The notes beneath the pieces are model-generated. The model worked only from the letters and a program-made list of their open reading frames with translations, did no database searches and was not told the origin of the DNA. The position numbers were made by a program, and so were the translations under genes. From positions 1 to 64,000 of the forward strand of contig CAWAYV010000049.1 of the NCBI GenBank assembly GCA_963786295.1: 64,000 nucleotides of DNA. Reading direction: 5' to 3'. Within the stretch, counting starts at the first letter, position 1. Each line of letters begins with the position of its first letter. This stretch comes from JACCZX01 sp963786295 (GTDB taxonomy: Bacteria > Pseudomonadota > Gammaproteobacteria > Burkholderiales > Burkholderiaceae_F). Below are positions 45,317-55,305 of this stretch, piece by piece.

Positions 45317-47261
45317 CGATATTGCGCGGTTTCATGATCCAGTGATTCTCGTCGGGGAACACCAGCATCTCCGACGGCACGCCGTGATACTGCAGCGCTT
45401 CGAACAAGTTCAAACCCTCGCCGATCGGGCAGCGGTAGTCTTTCTCGCCATGGATGATCAGCGCCGGCGTTTTCCACTGCTTGATGTGGCGTATCGGCGC
45501 GTAGCGGTCGTACGCGGCAGGATCGGCGTATGGGTCTTCGCCGCCCATTTCGAGGTACCACCACGCCGGGTGATCGGTCGTGCCGGTAAATTGCGCCATC
45601 GTCGTCACGCATGCATGCGTGATCAGACATTTGAAGCGCTGCGTCTGCGTGCCGATCCAGTTGGTCATGTAGCCGCCGAAGCTGCCGCCCATCGCCATCA
45701 TGCGGTTCGGATCAACGTCGGCGCGCGCAGCGACCGCATCGGTCACCGCCATTAAATCCTTGTAGCACTGGTCGCCCCACACGTTGCCCCAGATGCCCTG
45801 CACGAACGGCTGGCCAAAGCCGGTCGAGCCGCGCGGATTCGGCTGCGCGACTGCATAACCCTGCGCCACCGCCAGCAGCGGATTCCAGCGCCAGTGCCAC
45901 GCATCGGCGGTCATGCCGATCGGACCGCCGTGAATCCAAAGCAATGTCGGCAGGCGGCCTTGCGCATTTTTGGGCTTCATTACGAAGTACTGCACATCGA
46001 CGCCATCGGTCGACTTCGCAGTGAGGTTTTCGACTTCGACCCAGTCGGGATAGTCGTACCCTGATAGCCGCGCGAGCGTCTGCGGCGGGGAAGCGGGTTT
46101 CGCTGTGACTACGAACGCTTCGGGCGGTTCGAGAAACGTCGAGCGGATGCCCGCGATGCGGCCGTCGGGAAGCACGTTCAAATCGCTGTGGCCGCCGCCT
46201 TCGCGCGCGTGCAGTGATTCGCTCGACCTTGCCGGTCGCGACGTCTACCGCGAACACCGGCACATGACCGGCAACGTCGGCGCCGACGATCAGGCGCTTC
46301 CCGTCGGCGGACCAATCGCCGATGTGCGGCCACGCGTCGAACTCTTGTGCAATCTCGACGCATCGAACCGCTCGCCACATCGATCAGCGCCAGCGTCGGA
46401 CGAAACACGACCTTCGGCGAACGCGTCATGTGAATCACCGCGAGCGTTTTGCCGTCGGGCGCGTACAGCGGCGATTCGGTATTGCTGTTGGTCGCTGCGC
46501 CGACGATGCGCATGTTCTTCGACTCGACATCGATCAGCGCAATCGCCGTATCGGTCTCCCGATCGTCTCCGGTGCTTTGCCAGGTCACAGCGACCTGCGT
46601 TCCGTCCGGGGAAACGTCGAATTCCGGCTCGACCGACATCTCGCGCTTGCGCATCCGGCGTCAGATCGATCCGATTTTTTCCGTCCGGCGAATACGCGAT
46701 CACGTGCGTGTTCGCCATGTTGTCGTTTTCGTGCAGCCAGTGGTCCCAGTGCCGGACAGGCTGGCTGCGAAAGTGCCGCGCGCTCGAGCCTTTCTTGTCG
46801 CGGTCCTTGGCGGTTTCGCGCTGCTTGTCATGGTCGACGCCGTCGAGCACCGAAGCCAGCACGATCAGTCGATCGGCTTTCTTCGCAAACTTGAAACTGT
46901 CGACGCCGAGCGGTTCGTCGGTCAGCTGCTGCGGCTCGCCGCCCGCGGCCGGCAACAGCCAGACCTGCGTGCGCTTGTCTGCATCCTCATCGGGCTTTAC
47001 TTCGTTCGGCTCGCGGTTCGACAGAAACGCAAGCGCGCCGTCGCGCCGGAAACTCGGTGCTGTGTCCTTGCTGTCACCGCGTGTCAATTGCGTTGCATCG
47101 CTGCCGTCGGTGGGCACTTTCCAGATGTCCGATACGTACTTGGCACCGTCGCGATCGAGCCGCTGCACGGCCACGGCGAGCCATGCACCGTCCGGTGACG
47201 GCGCGATGGCCGATACGCGCTTCAGCGCAATGTGTTGTTCAACGGTGTAAGGCAGAGTCAT
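45267..47261 (-). CDS. S9-family serine peptidase (frameshifted)
   Basis: About 660 residues over shifts near 46655, 46370 and 46190. The N-terminal beta-propeller repeats begin LPYTVEQHIALKRVSAIAPS and include DGAWLAVAVQRLDRDG and WSADGKRLIVGADVAGH. The C-terminal alpha/beta-hydrolase has LPTLLWIHGGPIG, the nucleophile in MMAMGGSFGGYMTNW, Asp in LIIHGEKDYRCP and His in FPDENHWIMKP. This is the acylaminoacyl-peptidase/prolyl-oligopeptidase-like branch. It lies between hemF and purD in the same direction. Confidence 0.88.
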
Positions 47262-47269
47262 TCGCGATC

Positions 47270-48543
47270 CTAGCGTGTGTTTTCGACGCAGCTCCCAAGA
47301 GCGCGATATCCGATATCGCGACGGAACTGCATGCCGTCGAACGCAACTTCGTCGACCGCGTCGTAGGCACGCTTCTGCGCCGCGCGCACCGTTTCTCCCA
47401 GCGCAGTCACGCAAAGCACTCGGCCGCCGCTCGTGATCAGTTGACCATCCTCGAGCGCGGTGCCGGCATGGAACGTGATGCAGTCTTCTTCTTCATCGGG
47501 TAATTGTGTAATCGCATCGCCCTTACGCGGCTCGTTCGGATACCCGGCCGCGGCGATCACGACGCCGAGCGCGGTGCGGCGATCCCATTCCGCTTCGACT
47601 TGATCGAGCCGGCCATCGATCGCGGCTTCGATCAACGGCACCAAGTCAGACTTCAGGCGCGGCAGAATCACCTGGGCTTCGGGATCGCCCAGGCGGCTGT
47701 TGAACTCGACGGTCTTCACATTTCCAGCCTGATCGATCATCAACCCCGCATATAGGAATCCGATGAAAGCATTGCCCTCGGCCGCCATGCCGTTGATCGC
47801 GGGCATGATGATCTCGCGCAACACCTTGGCGTGCAGCGTCGGAGTCACGATCGGCGCCGGTGAATACGCACCCATACCGCCGGTATTCGGGCCACGATCG
47901 TTGTCCAACAGCCGCTTGTGATCCTGGCTCGACGCCAGTGCAAGAACGTTCTTGCCATCGGAAAGCACGATGAAACTTGCTTCCTCGCCTTCGAGAAATT
48001 CTTCGATGACGACGCGCGAACCGCGGTGCCAGTCAACGTCGCATCGATCGCCGCGTGGGCCTCCTGCAGCGTCATCGCAACAACGACACCTTTGCCGGCG
48101 GCGAGGCCGTCCGCCTTGATCACGATCGGCGCGCCGCGCTCCGTCACGTAGGCACGCGCTTCCGACGCATCGTCAAACGTTCTGTAGTCCGCCGTCGGGA
48201 TGCCGTGCCTCCGCATCAACGCCTTGGCAAAATCCTTTGAGCTCTCAATCTGCGCAGCCGCTCGTGTCGGACCAAAAATGCGCAATCCGCGGGCGCGAAA
48301 CACGTCGACCACACCCGATGCAAGCGCTGCCTCCGGGCCGACCACCGCAAATGCGATCGCCTCGTCGCGCGCAAATTGAGCCAATGCCTCGTTGCTCGCA
48401 TAGGGAACATTGCTGAACCGCTTATCGGATGCGGTGCCGCCGTTGCCGGGTGCCACAAACACTTTTTGTACGCGAGGAGAGCTCGCCAGCTTCCACGCGA
48501 GCGCATGCTCGCGACCGCCGCCGCCGATCACCAGTAACTTCAT
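47270..48543 (-). CDS. purD: phosphoribosylamine-glycine ligase (frameshifted)
   Basis: About 423 residues with a shift near 48010. The first frame: MKLLVIGGGGREHALAWKLA, FAVVGPEAALASGVVDVFRA and the ATP-grasp segment APIVIKADGLAAGKGVVVAM. The second: LALASSQDHKRLLDNDRGPN, TGGMGAYSPAPIVT and VEFNSRLGDPEAQVILPRLK. Second step of purine synthesis. The ATG overlaps the yebC stop by two bases (ATGA). Confidence 0.94.
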
Positions 48544-49265
48544 TGCGCGAGCGCGGCGGTCGTGTACACCTGCTGCACATCGTCGAGATCTTCGAGTGTG
48601 TCCAGCAGCTTCTGCATCTTGTCGGCGTCGTCGCCGGTCAGCACCGTTTCGGCGAGCGGCTTCATCGTGACTTCGGCGAGTTCGGGTTTCAGTCCTGCAC
48701 CGTCGAGCGCCGTGCGAACCTTTTCGAAGTCGGCCGGCGCCGAGATCACTTCGACCGTGCCGTCGTCGTTGGCAATCACGTCTTCGGCGCCGGCGTCGAG
48801 CGCGATGTCCATCACTTTCTCTTCGGACGTGCCGGGCGCAAACAACAGCTGCCCGCAATGTTTGAAGTTGAACGCGACCGAACCGTCGGTGCCCAGGTTG
48901 CCGCCATGCTTGGCGAGCGCGTGCCGCACTTCGGCGACGGTGCGCACACGGTTATCGGTCATCGCGTCGATCATCAGCGCCACGCCGCCGATGCCATACC
49001 CCTCGTAGCGAATCTCCTCGTAAGTGACGCCCTCCAGCTTGCCGGCGCCACGCTGAATAGCGCCAGTGAGCTTGTCCTTGGGCACGTTGCCGAGCCGCGC
49101 TTTTTCGAGCGCGAGGCGCAGGCGCGGATTCATCGCCGGATCGGCACCGCCGTCGCGTGCGGCAACGGTGACTTCACGAATGATCTTGGTCCAGAGTGAA
49201 CCGCGCTTGGCATCCTGGCGGTTCTTGCGATGCTGAATGTTGGCCCACTTGGAATGGCCGGCCAT
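48540..49265 (-). CDS. yebC: YebC/PmpR-family protein
   Basis: 241 residues. MAGHSKWANIQHRKNRQDAK is the invariant start, so ATG 49265 is certain. Then come GADPAMNPRLRLALEKARLG, EGYGIGGVALMIDAMTDNRV and the C-terminal LETVLTGD-like region with LEDLDDVQQVYTTA. Members act as transcription regulators or translation factors that relieve polyproline stalling. Translationally coupled to purD. Confidence 0.96.
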   Translation of the reverse strand: MAGHSKWANIQHRKNRQDAKRGSLWTKIIREVTVAARDGGADPAMNPRLRLALEKARLGNVPKDKLTGAIQRGAGKLEGVTYEEIRYEGYGIGGVALMIDAMTDNRVRTVAEVRHALAKHGGNLGTDGSVAFNFKHCGQLLFAPGTSEEKVMDIALDAGAEDVIANDDGTVEVISAPADFEKVRTALDGAGLKPELAEVTMKPLAETVLTGDDADKMQKLLDTLEDLDDVQQVYTTAALAQ

Positions 49266-49376
49266 GGAAATGTGCGAGTCGGAAAGGGGCGCGAGTGTAA
49301 CAAGGCAGTGATCGGTGTGCCTCGATGCGCGGCTTCCGCTACGCTTGTCAGCAATGACCGTGACATGAGGAAGCAG

Positions 49377-50904
49377 ATGGCTGAACCGCTCGTGATTGCA
49401 ATGTCCGGCAACACCGAACTCGCACTGCTGCCGGCGCTGGCAAATCGACACGGCTGCATTACCGGCGCAACCGGCACCGGCAAGACGGTGACGATGCAGA
49501 AAATGGCCGAGAGCTTTTCCGGTATCGGCGTGCCCGTGTTCATGGCAGATATCAAGGGCGATTTCACCGGCATCGCAGCGGCAGGCAAGTTAAGCGACAA
49601 GATGAAAGCGCGGCTCACCGAGCATTCGTTGCCGGAGCCGCGTTGGCAAGCGTCTCCGGTGACGCTGTGGGACATCTGGGGCGAGCAGGGGCACCCTGTG
49701 CGTGCGACCGTGTCCGACATGGGGCCGCTGCTGTTTGCGCGGCTGCTGAATCTGAATGAAACGCAGGAGGGTGTGTTGTCGCTGGTGTTCAAGGTCGCCG
49801 ACGACAACGGCCTGCTGTTGCTCGATCTGAAGGATTTGCGCGCGATCATGCAGTACGTCGGTGACAACGCGGCGCAATTCAAGACTCAATACGGCAACGT
49901 GTCGTCGGCGTCGATCGGCGCGATTCAACGCGGGCTGCTGCAGCTCGAGGAGCAGGGCGGCGATCGCTTTTTCGGCGAGCCGATGCTCGACATCGCCGAT
50001 CTGATGCAGACCGCGGACGGCAAGGGCGTCGTCAACATCCTCGCCGCGGACAAGATGATGAACAACCCGCGGCTGTACGCGAGCTTTCTGTTGTGGCTGC
50101 TCGCCGAGCTGTTTCGAAAATCTTCCGGAAGTCGGCGATCGCGATAAACCGAAGCTGGTGTTCTTCTTCGACGAGGCGCATTTGCTGTTCAACGACGCGC
50201 CGGCCGCGTTGCTCGAAAAGGTCGAGCAGGTGGTGCGACTGATTCGTTCCAAGGGCGTCGGCGTGTTCTTCGTCACGCAGAACCCGCTCGACATACCGGA
50301 CAAGGTGCTCGGCCAGCTCGGCAACCGCGTGCAGCACGCGTTGCGCGCATTTACTCCGCGCGATCAGAAGGCGGTGAAGTCGGTGGCCGAAACGATGCGC
50401 GCCAATCCGAAAATCGATGCGACCAAGGCGATTCTGGAGCTGGCAGTCGGCGAGGCTTTGATCAGCTTTCTGGATGCGAAGGGCATACCTGGCATCACCG
50501 AGCGCGCGTGGGTGCTGCCGCCGGGCTCGCAACTTGGCCCGATTGCGCCAGACCAACGCGCTCAGCTGATCAAGAATTCGGTCGTCGCCGGTGTGTACGA
50601 GAAGACCGTCGATCGCGACTCCGCGTTCGAGATGCTGAAGGCGCGCGCCGAAAGCGCAGCGGCACCGGCGACCGACGTGCGCGGCAAACCGGGGGCGGCC
50701 GCACCGGCGCCTGCCGGCGGCGGCATCATGGGCGGTCTCGGCGACATCCTGTTCGGCTCGACCGGCCCGCGCGGCGGGCGGCGCGAAGGGATGGTCGAAG
50801 CGATGAGCAAGAGCGCTGCACGCTCGGTCGGCTCGTCGATCGCGCGTGAAATTACGCGCGGAGTTCTTGGCTCGATACTGGGCGGGACGCGACGTCGGCG
50901 TTAG
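49377..50904 (+). CDS. HerA-like (DUF853/YjgR) ATPase (frameshifted)
   Basis: About 508 residues with a break near 50115. Walker A is GCITGATGTGKTVTMQKMAE. VFMADIKGDFTGIAAAGKL is typical of the group, as is LLFARLLNLNETQEGVLSLV. After the break come Walker B LVFFFDEAHLLFNDAP and the arginine-containing FFVTQNPLDIPDKVLGQLGN. A disordered Ala/Pro/Gly region and a Gly/Arg-rich C-terminus follow. The ATG at 49377 follows GAGGAAG. Related to HerA/FtsK translocases; its cellular role is uncertain. Confidence 0.9.
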
Positions 50905-50914
50905 CTGAGGCGCT

Positions 50915-51380
50915 ATGTCGTCGTTCGGCAGTGCGCTGGTTGCGATCGAGGCCTGGCCGCTTTCCGAGGTGATACGCCGCTCGGTGTGGGCGTACCCGGC
51001 GCTCGAGACGATCCATATTGCGTCGTTCGCGACGGTGTTTGGATCATTGATGGTGCTCGAGCTGCGCGTTTTTGGCGCGGCGCCGGCGGTGCCGCTGTCA
51101 CCGCTGGCACGCCTTGCGGTTCCCATCGCGTTAACCGCGTTCGCGGTCGCCGCAATGGCGGGCTTGCTGATGCTCATTTCGAGCGCTACCGAGATCGTCA
51201 CGAACCCGGCGTTCCAGACTGAAGCTCGGCCTGATTGCGATCGCGGGTGGCAACGCGTGGTGGTTTCACCGGCGTGGCAGTCTCACGCGTCATGATGGCG
51301 TTGCCAAGGCGCAGGCTTTGCTCTCGCTGCTGCTGTGGATTAGCGTTATTGCCTGTGGCCGATTGATTGCATACGTGTAG
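50915..51380 (+). CDS. small integral membrane protein (frameshifted)
   Basis: About 154 residues across a shift near 51220. The first frame has SVWAYPALETIHIASFATVF, GSLMVLELRVFG and LARLAVPIALTAFAVAAMAG. The second resumes KLGLIAIAGGNAWWFHRRGS, then ALLSLLLWISVIACGRLIAY, and a TAG at 51378. It has four hydrophobic helices in a pattern I associate with DUF6644-type proteins, which often precede a DUF6152 gene as here (8 bases downstream). Function unknown. Confidence 0.72.
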
Positions 51381-51388
51381 GAGGTGTC

Positions 51389-51859
51389 ATGAGACGTCGT
51401 AACTTTGTTTATCTGGTTTCGGGAGCGCTGCTGGCCGCGCCGGTGTTGGCACATCATGGCTGGTCGAGTTTTGATCAGGACAAGCCGCTGTACTTGAGCG
51501 GGACGTTGACGCAGGTGCGGTGGCAAAACCCGCATGCGGAAGTCATGCTGCGCGCCGACGCGGTCAAGCTGCCCGAGGGGATCGCAACACGCACCGTCCC
51601 GGCGCAACAGCAGTCAGTCGACGGCGCCGGCATCCTCAAGAAGGTGCAGGTGCCCTCGAATGCCGCCGGTGTGTGGGAAATCGAGTTTGCGCCGCTGTCG
51701 CGCATGCAGGCGTGGGGCTTATCGGAGCCGCCTAAGGTGGGCGACCGCGTCGAAGTGATCGGCTACGGCCTGGCCGACAGCAACAAGCGGGTGTTGCGCG
51801 CCGAGTACCTATTTATCAACGGCAAGGCGTACGCATTCAGATCGTCGCCGGTCAATTAG
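51389..51859 (+). CDS. DUF6152-type secreted protein
   Basis: 156 residues. The signal peptide RRRNFVYLVSGALLAAPVLA is followed directly by HHGWSSFDQDKPLYLSGTLT, then VRWQNPHAEVMLRADAV, an insert, and PPKVGDRVEVIGYGLADSNK. The HHGWS start and the WQNPH segment are the family signature. It probably folds as a small periplasmic OB-like barrel, with the His pair possibly binding metal. It ends 46 bases before an intrinsic terminator. Confidence 0.82.
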   Translation: MRRRNFVYLVSGALLAAPVLAHHGWSSFDQDKPLYLSGTLTQVRWQNPHAEVMLRADAVKLPEGIATRTVPAQQQSVDGAGILKKVQVPSNAAGVWEIEFAPLSRMQAWGLSEPPKVGDRVEVIGYGLADSNKRVLRAEYLFINGKAYAFRSSPVN

Positions 51860-51904
51860 GCTGTGTTCTAGGGTGAACCAACCCTAGCTCTTTGCATGCC
51901 GCTT

Positions 51905-51935
51905 AGCACTCGCCGGCGCGCGAGTGCTTTTTTTC
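51905..51935 (+). terminator. rho-independent terminator
   Basis: AGCACTCGC (51905-51913) pairs with GCGAGTGCT (51920-51928), followed by a run of seven T. It terminates the HerA-DUF6644-DUF6152 unit. Confidence 0.92.
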
Positions 51936-52040
51936 ATTGTTGTTTTAGTAGTCTTTTTGGCTTCTATCGGGCAGGGTTTTACATGTATACCGTTTACGTG
52001 CTTCCGCGTTGATTCAAGTGCAGCGTAAACGGAGGTCTGT

Positions 52041-53030
52041 ATGAGCGTACCTGCTGTGATTCCGTCGCCGATTGCGATCGCAGGGTTCAAGGACGTCTAC
52101 CAGGTGTTGCGCGTTGAAGACGCGCTGACCGGGCTCCAGGAGCTCGGCGCCAGCGCGAGCGAGGCGTTGCGAGCGACCTACGTCAAGATGATTCGCAGCG
52201 GCGGCCAACGCTTTGTGACCAAGCCGGCCGCGCTACCCGACATCGATGCGCTGATCAACGAGCTGCCGAATTTCGAAGCGCCGCTGCAGGATATTCGTAA
52301 GCAACTGGCGCTGTGCCTGTCATCCGACGATCCGCTCGAGCTCGAACCGATGTTGCTGCTCGGCGATCCGGGGATCGGCAAGACGCACTTCGCGCGCCGG
52401 TTGGCCCGGCTGCTCGGCACCGGCTACAACTTTATCGGCATGAGCTCGCTGACCGCCGGATGGATCCTGTCAGGCGCGTCCGCCCAGTGGAAGAACGCGA
52501 AGCCAGGCAAGGTGTTCGACGCGCTGGTCAACGGCGACTACGCCAACCCGGTCATCGTGGTCGATGAAATCGACAAGGCCGGCAGCGATACGCAATACGA
52601 CCCGCTCGGCAGCCTGTACACGTTGCTCGAGCACGACACCGCCAGCGAATTTGTCGACGAGTTTGCGGAAGTGCCGATCGATGCATCCGATGTGGTGTGG
52701 ATCGCCACCGCCAATGACGCAAACTCGATTCCGTCGCCGATCCTGAATCGGATGAACGTATACGCGATCGATCCGCCCGATGCCGAAGGCTCGCGCCGCA
52801 TCGCGCGCTGCATCTATGACGAGCTGCGCGGTGAGCACGCCTGGGGCCGCGTGTTCCCGGCCGAACTTTCAGCTGAAAGCCTGGATCGGCTCGCTCGACT
52901 AAAACCCCGCGAAATGCGGCGCGTGCTGTTGGCGGCATTCGGCACTGCGAAGTTGGCCGGGCGCAATGAAGTGCGGCCGGATGACATCACCGAAGAGCGC
53001 GCCGCGAAAAAATCGCGGATCGGGTTTTAG
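52041..53030 (+). CDS. stand-alone Lon-like AAA+ ATPase
   Basis: 329 residues with no protease domain. A helical N-terminus (MIRSGGQRFVTKPAALPDID) precedes the AAA+ core. Walker A is LLGDPGIGKTHFARRLARLL; the pore-type loop follows GMSSLTAGWILSGASAQWKN. Walker B is VIVVDEIDKAGSDTQYDPLG, sensor 1 is VVWIATANDANSIPSPILNR and sensor 2 is LARLKPREMRRVLLAAFG. The core resembles Lon, but both the Lon N-domain and the catalytic Ser-Lys domain are absent. It sits alone between a terminator and a strong hairpin. Confidence 0.85.
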   Translation: MSVPAVIPSPIAIAGFKDVYQVLRVEDALTGLQELGASASEALRATYVKMIRSGGQRFVTKPAALPDIDALINELPNFEAPLQDIRKQLALCLSSDDPLELEPMLLLGDPGIGKTHFARRLARLLGTGYNFIGMSSLTAGWILSGASAQWKNAKPGKVFDALVNGDYANPVIVVDEIDKAGSDTQYDPLGSLYTLLEHDTASEFVDEFAEVPIDASDVVWIATANDANSIPSPILNRMNVYAIDPPDAEGSRRIARCIYDELRGEHAWGRVFPAELSAESLDRLARLKPREMRRVLLAAFGTAKLAGRNEVRPDDITEERAAKKSRIGF

Positions 53031-53079
53031 GGACATCGGCGGCTTAGCCGCTGGTGGTCCCGTGGGCTTGATCGCGGGA

Positions 53080-53108
53080 TTCGCGGTTCGCGCCAGACGA
53101 ACCGCGAA
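53080..53108. terminator. strong hairpin between convergent genes
   Basis: TTCGCGGTTCG (53080-53090) and CGAACCGCGAA (53098-53108) form a perfect 11-bp stem with a 7-base loop. It lies after the AAA+ gene and before the end of the leftward TssQ-like gene. No T-run follows, so it may be a two-way terminator or RNA-stability element. Confidence 0.5.
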
Positions 53109-53209
53109 CATTAGTTAGGCGCGCTCCCTTCGGAGCGGCCGCGCGTCCGCGCGCAGTACAAAGGCAGGGGACGCGCCGCTTTGGTCGCCACGTTCCCACT
53201 GATCACCGA

Positions 53210-53671
53210 TCACGATTTCTTGGCCGCCTTCGTTTGTTCGGCGGCGACCCGCTTGTAAACCGGGCCCCAGAGCGGATGGCCGACTTCGGCGTCGGTTAAC
53301 ATGAAATTTGGATCGGCCGCGAATGCAGCGCGGAAAGCTGACTCGCATTCCGCGGGACGGCTGTACGCGCATGCGATGAACGCGAGATGTTTGTTTGCTG
53401 CAGCGACGTCATTGCGGTCGCGTAGGCCTTCGGCGAGTGCGCGCTTGAACATCACTTCCGCGCGTTCGTATTGGCCGTCCTCGTAAAAACGCATGCCGTT
53501 GATGAACGAGCGCTCTGCCGGTTGCTCGTAAAGCCGCGCGATGCTGATCGATGGAGGCGGCGCCTGAGGCGGTGCTCGTGGTGGCTCGAGCAGCGCGCAG
53601 CCGCCGAGTATCACGCCGGCCACCGAGGCCATGCCGAGCCGATGAGAGTTGCGCACCAAAAAACGGCTCAT
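53210..53671 (-). CDS. TssQ-type T6SS-associated lipoprotein
   Basis: 153 residues. The lipoprotein signal is HRLGMASVAGVILGGCALLE, with the lipid-modified Cys in LGGC, then a proline-rich linker (PPRAPPQAPPPS). Two TPR-like helices follow (FINGMRFYEDGQYERAEVMF, AAANKHLAFIACAYSRPAEC), then PNFMLTDAEVGHPLWGPVYK. This matches the TssQ/TagQ-like lipoproteins found with type VI secretion loci in Betaproteobacteria. No T6SS structural gene lies in the window. It overlaps the pseudokinase stop by four bases and is co-transcribed with it. Confidence 0.78.
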   Translation of the reverse strand: MSRFLVRNSHRLGMASVAGVILGGCALLEPPRAPPQAPPPSISIARLYEQPAERSFINGMRFYEDGQYERAEVMFKRALAEGLRDRNDVAAANKHLAFIACAYSRPAECESAFRAAFAADPNFMLTDAEVGHPLWGPVYKRVAAEQTKAAKKS

Positions 53672-55188
53672 TGAAAGAGGTGGCTGATTCGCAGCGGGCG
53701 TCCAGGCACAACATCGACCTGCGTGACGTACGGCTGCCCCTGTCCATTGCGCAGTTCGATCGTATGGCGCCCAGCCGGCAACTGGAGCTGCGCCAACGGC
53801 GGCGTTGTTCCCTCGCTCGCGCCGTTGACGAACACCTCGCCCCACGGCGCGACTGCGAACAAGACGAGACCTTTCTCGCTGCCAGAGGCCGTTGTTTTCG
53901 CAGTGCGTGACGTGCTTGCGCGCAAGTTAGGCCGCTGCGAAGTGGTTTCGGGTCGATGCTGTACCGACTCGGATGCCGACGGGTCCGGTGCCGGCGCCGC
54001 GGCTGGTGCGGCAGTATCTGGCGATGCGGCGGCCTGAGACGGCGGTATTTGGCCCTCTGCGGCCGAAGATGGCGAGGCGGCCGGCGCGCTGGCTCCGCGC
54101 CACACCGCGCCGAATGCAGCGATCAGCGCAATTGCGCACGCCGCGGCAGCGAGTGCGATCGGGTTGCTGAAACGTGACGGTGGCGGCCGGTTGATCCGCA
54201 TCGCCGATTGCATGCCGACGGTCGGGACCTGAATTTGTGCGGTCGGCACGATTTCGACCCGCGCTGGCATGCCAGTGATCGTTAGCGCGCTCGACGATTG
54301 GCCGCCGCGATTGCCCCACAAGAACGTCGTCAGCGCGTTGCGGAATTGCGCCGCCGTGCCGAACGGCCGAGTCCCGTGTAACTCGAGTGCATTCTCGGCG
54401 ATCTCCGCCAGTGCCAGGGGTGCGGCGGGCTTAATCTCGAGGATTGGACTGCCGCCGCCTTTGCGCGAGCGCAACGCATGCAGGTCGGGCCGTGTTGCGG
54501 TCAGCAACACGAACAACAACGCACCAAGCGCGCGAATATCTTTGCGGCGCGCTTCGGGGCCAAGCTCGTTCTGAAAATACGGCAGCATCGCCTGCGTACC
54601 GGCCAGTTCAAAATCACCCGTCGTTCCGCTATCGATCCAGCCGCCGAAACCCATCACCTTCGGCACCTTGTCGGGCTCTTGCAGATAGATGCGCGACGGC
54701 ACCAGGTGTCCGTGCGGCACACCGCGCGAGTGCGCGTGCTCAACGGCGTCGGCCACGCGAGCGGCGATATCCGCCGCCTGCAACACGCCAGGGCGAAAAC
54801 CGTCGCGCATTGCTTCGTCGAGCAGCTTGCCGTCGACGCGCTCCAACGCGAGGTAGCCAACATTGTGCACGCGACCGGCGTCGAACACCGTCACGATGTG
54901 CGGATGGTGCAAACGCCCAGCTGCCTGGGCTTGACGCATGAAAGCCTGTTCGATGCGTTCATGCCCGACTGATTCCTCATCGCGCCGCGGGTGTAGCTGA
55001 ACTGCCTTCAATACAAGCTCACGGTTCAGCACCGGATCCATCGCCAGATATGCGACCGTGTGTCGATCGCGCCGCAGCTCGCGCAGGATCGAATAGCGGC
55101 CGATCAGCTTTAGATTCTGGGTAAGCGCTTCAGCCATCCGCTTTGGCAACTCGCTTGGCAACTGAGGGCGATTGACGCATCGCGCCAC
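53668..55188 (-). CDS. membrane pseudokinase with C-terminal PEGA-like domain
   Basis: 506 residues with a Ser/Thr-kinase fold whose catalytic motifs are lost. The glycine loop is absent (LRELRRDRHTVAYLA). The VAIK-type Lys is kept (LVLKAV, Lys61). The HRD loop reads VPHGHLVPSRIYL (HGH at 159-161) and DFG reads MGFGG (179-183). After the kinase domain come a single transmembrane helix (PIALAAAACAIALIAAFGAV), an Ala/Pro/Ser linker and a PEGA-like module (LFAVAPWGEVFVNGASEGTT, PAGRHTIELRNGQGQPYVTQ). The start may be ATG 55188 or 55137. It probably acts as a regulator or scaffold for the neighbouring active kinase. Confidence 0.85.
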   Translation of the reverse strand: MARCVNRPQLPSELPKRMAEALTQNLKLIGRYSILRELRRDRHTVAYLAMDPVLNRELVLKAVQLHPRRDEESVGHERIEQAFMRQAQAAGRLHHPHIVTVFDAGRVHNVGYLALERVDGKLLDEAMRDGFRPGVLQAADIAARVADAVEHAHSRGVPHGHLVPSRIYLQEPDKVPKVMGFGGWIDSGTTGDFELAGTQAMLPYFQNELGPEARRKDIRALGALLFVLLTATRPDLHALRSRKGGGSPILEIKPAAPLALAEIAENALELHGTRPFGTAAQFRNALTTFLWGNRGGQSSSALTITGMPARVEIVPTAQIQVPTVGMQSAMRINRPPPSRFSNPIALAAAACAIALIAAFGAVWRGASAPAASPSSAAEGQIPPSQAAASPDTAAPAAAPAPDPSASESVQHRPETTSQRPNLRASTSRTAKTTASGSEKGLVLFAVAPWGEVFVNGASEGTTPPLAQLQLPAGRHTIELRNGQGQPYVTQVDVVPGRPLRISHLFQ

Positions 55189-55305
55189 ACTAGCCCATGT
55201 GCAGGCACATCACAATCGGCGCGAAACGAGGAAAAGGGGCCTCGAAGTGGTGGTACCAATCGTAGATAGTGCGCTCGATAAGCAAAGATTCGGCTAAAGC
55301 TGCGA

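Noticed and set aside
46105..47250. 381-codon plus-strand frame opposite the S9 peptidase
   Set aside because: It is Ser/Arg/Cys-rich and antisense to a clear peptidase propeller. Treated as spurious.
53114..53120. GTTAGGC sequence suggesting another attC near 53.1 kb
   Set aside because: No RYYYAAC partner. The adjacent hairpin is perfect with no extrahelical base, and no cassette-like gene is attached.
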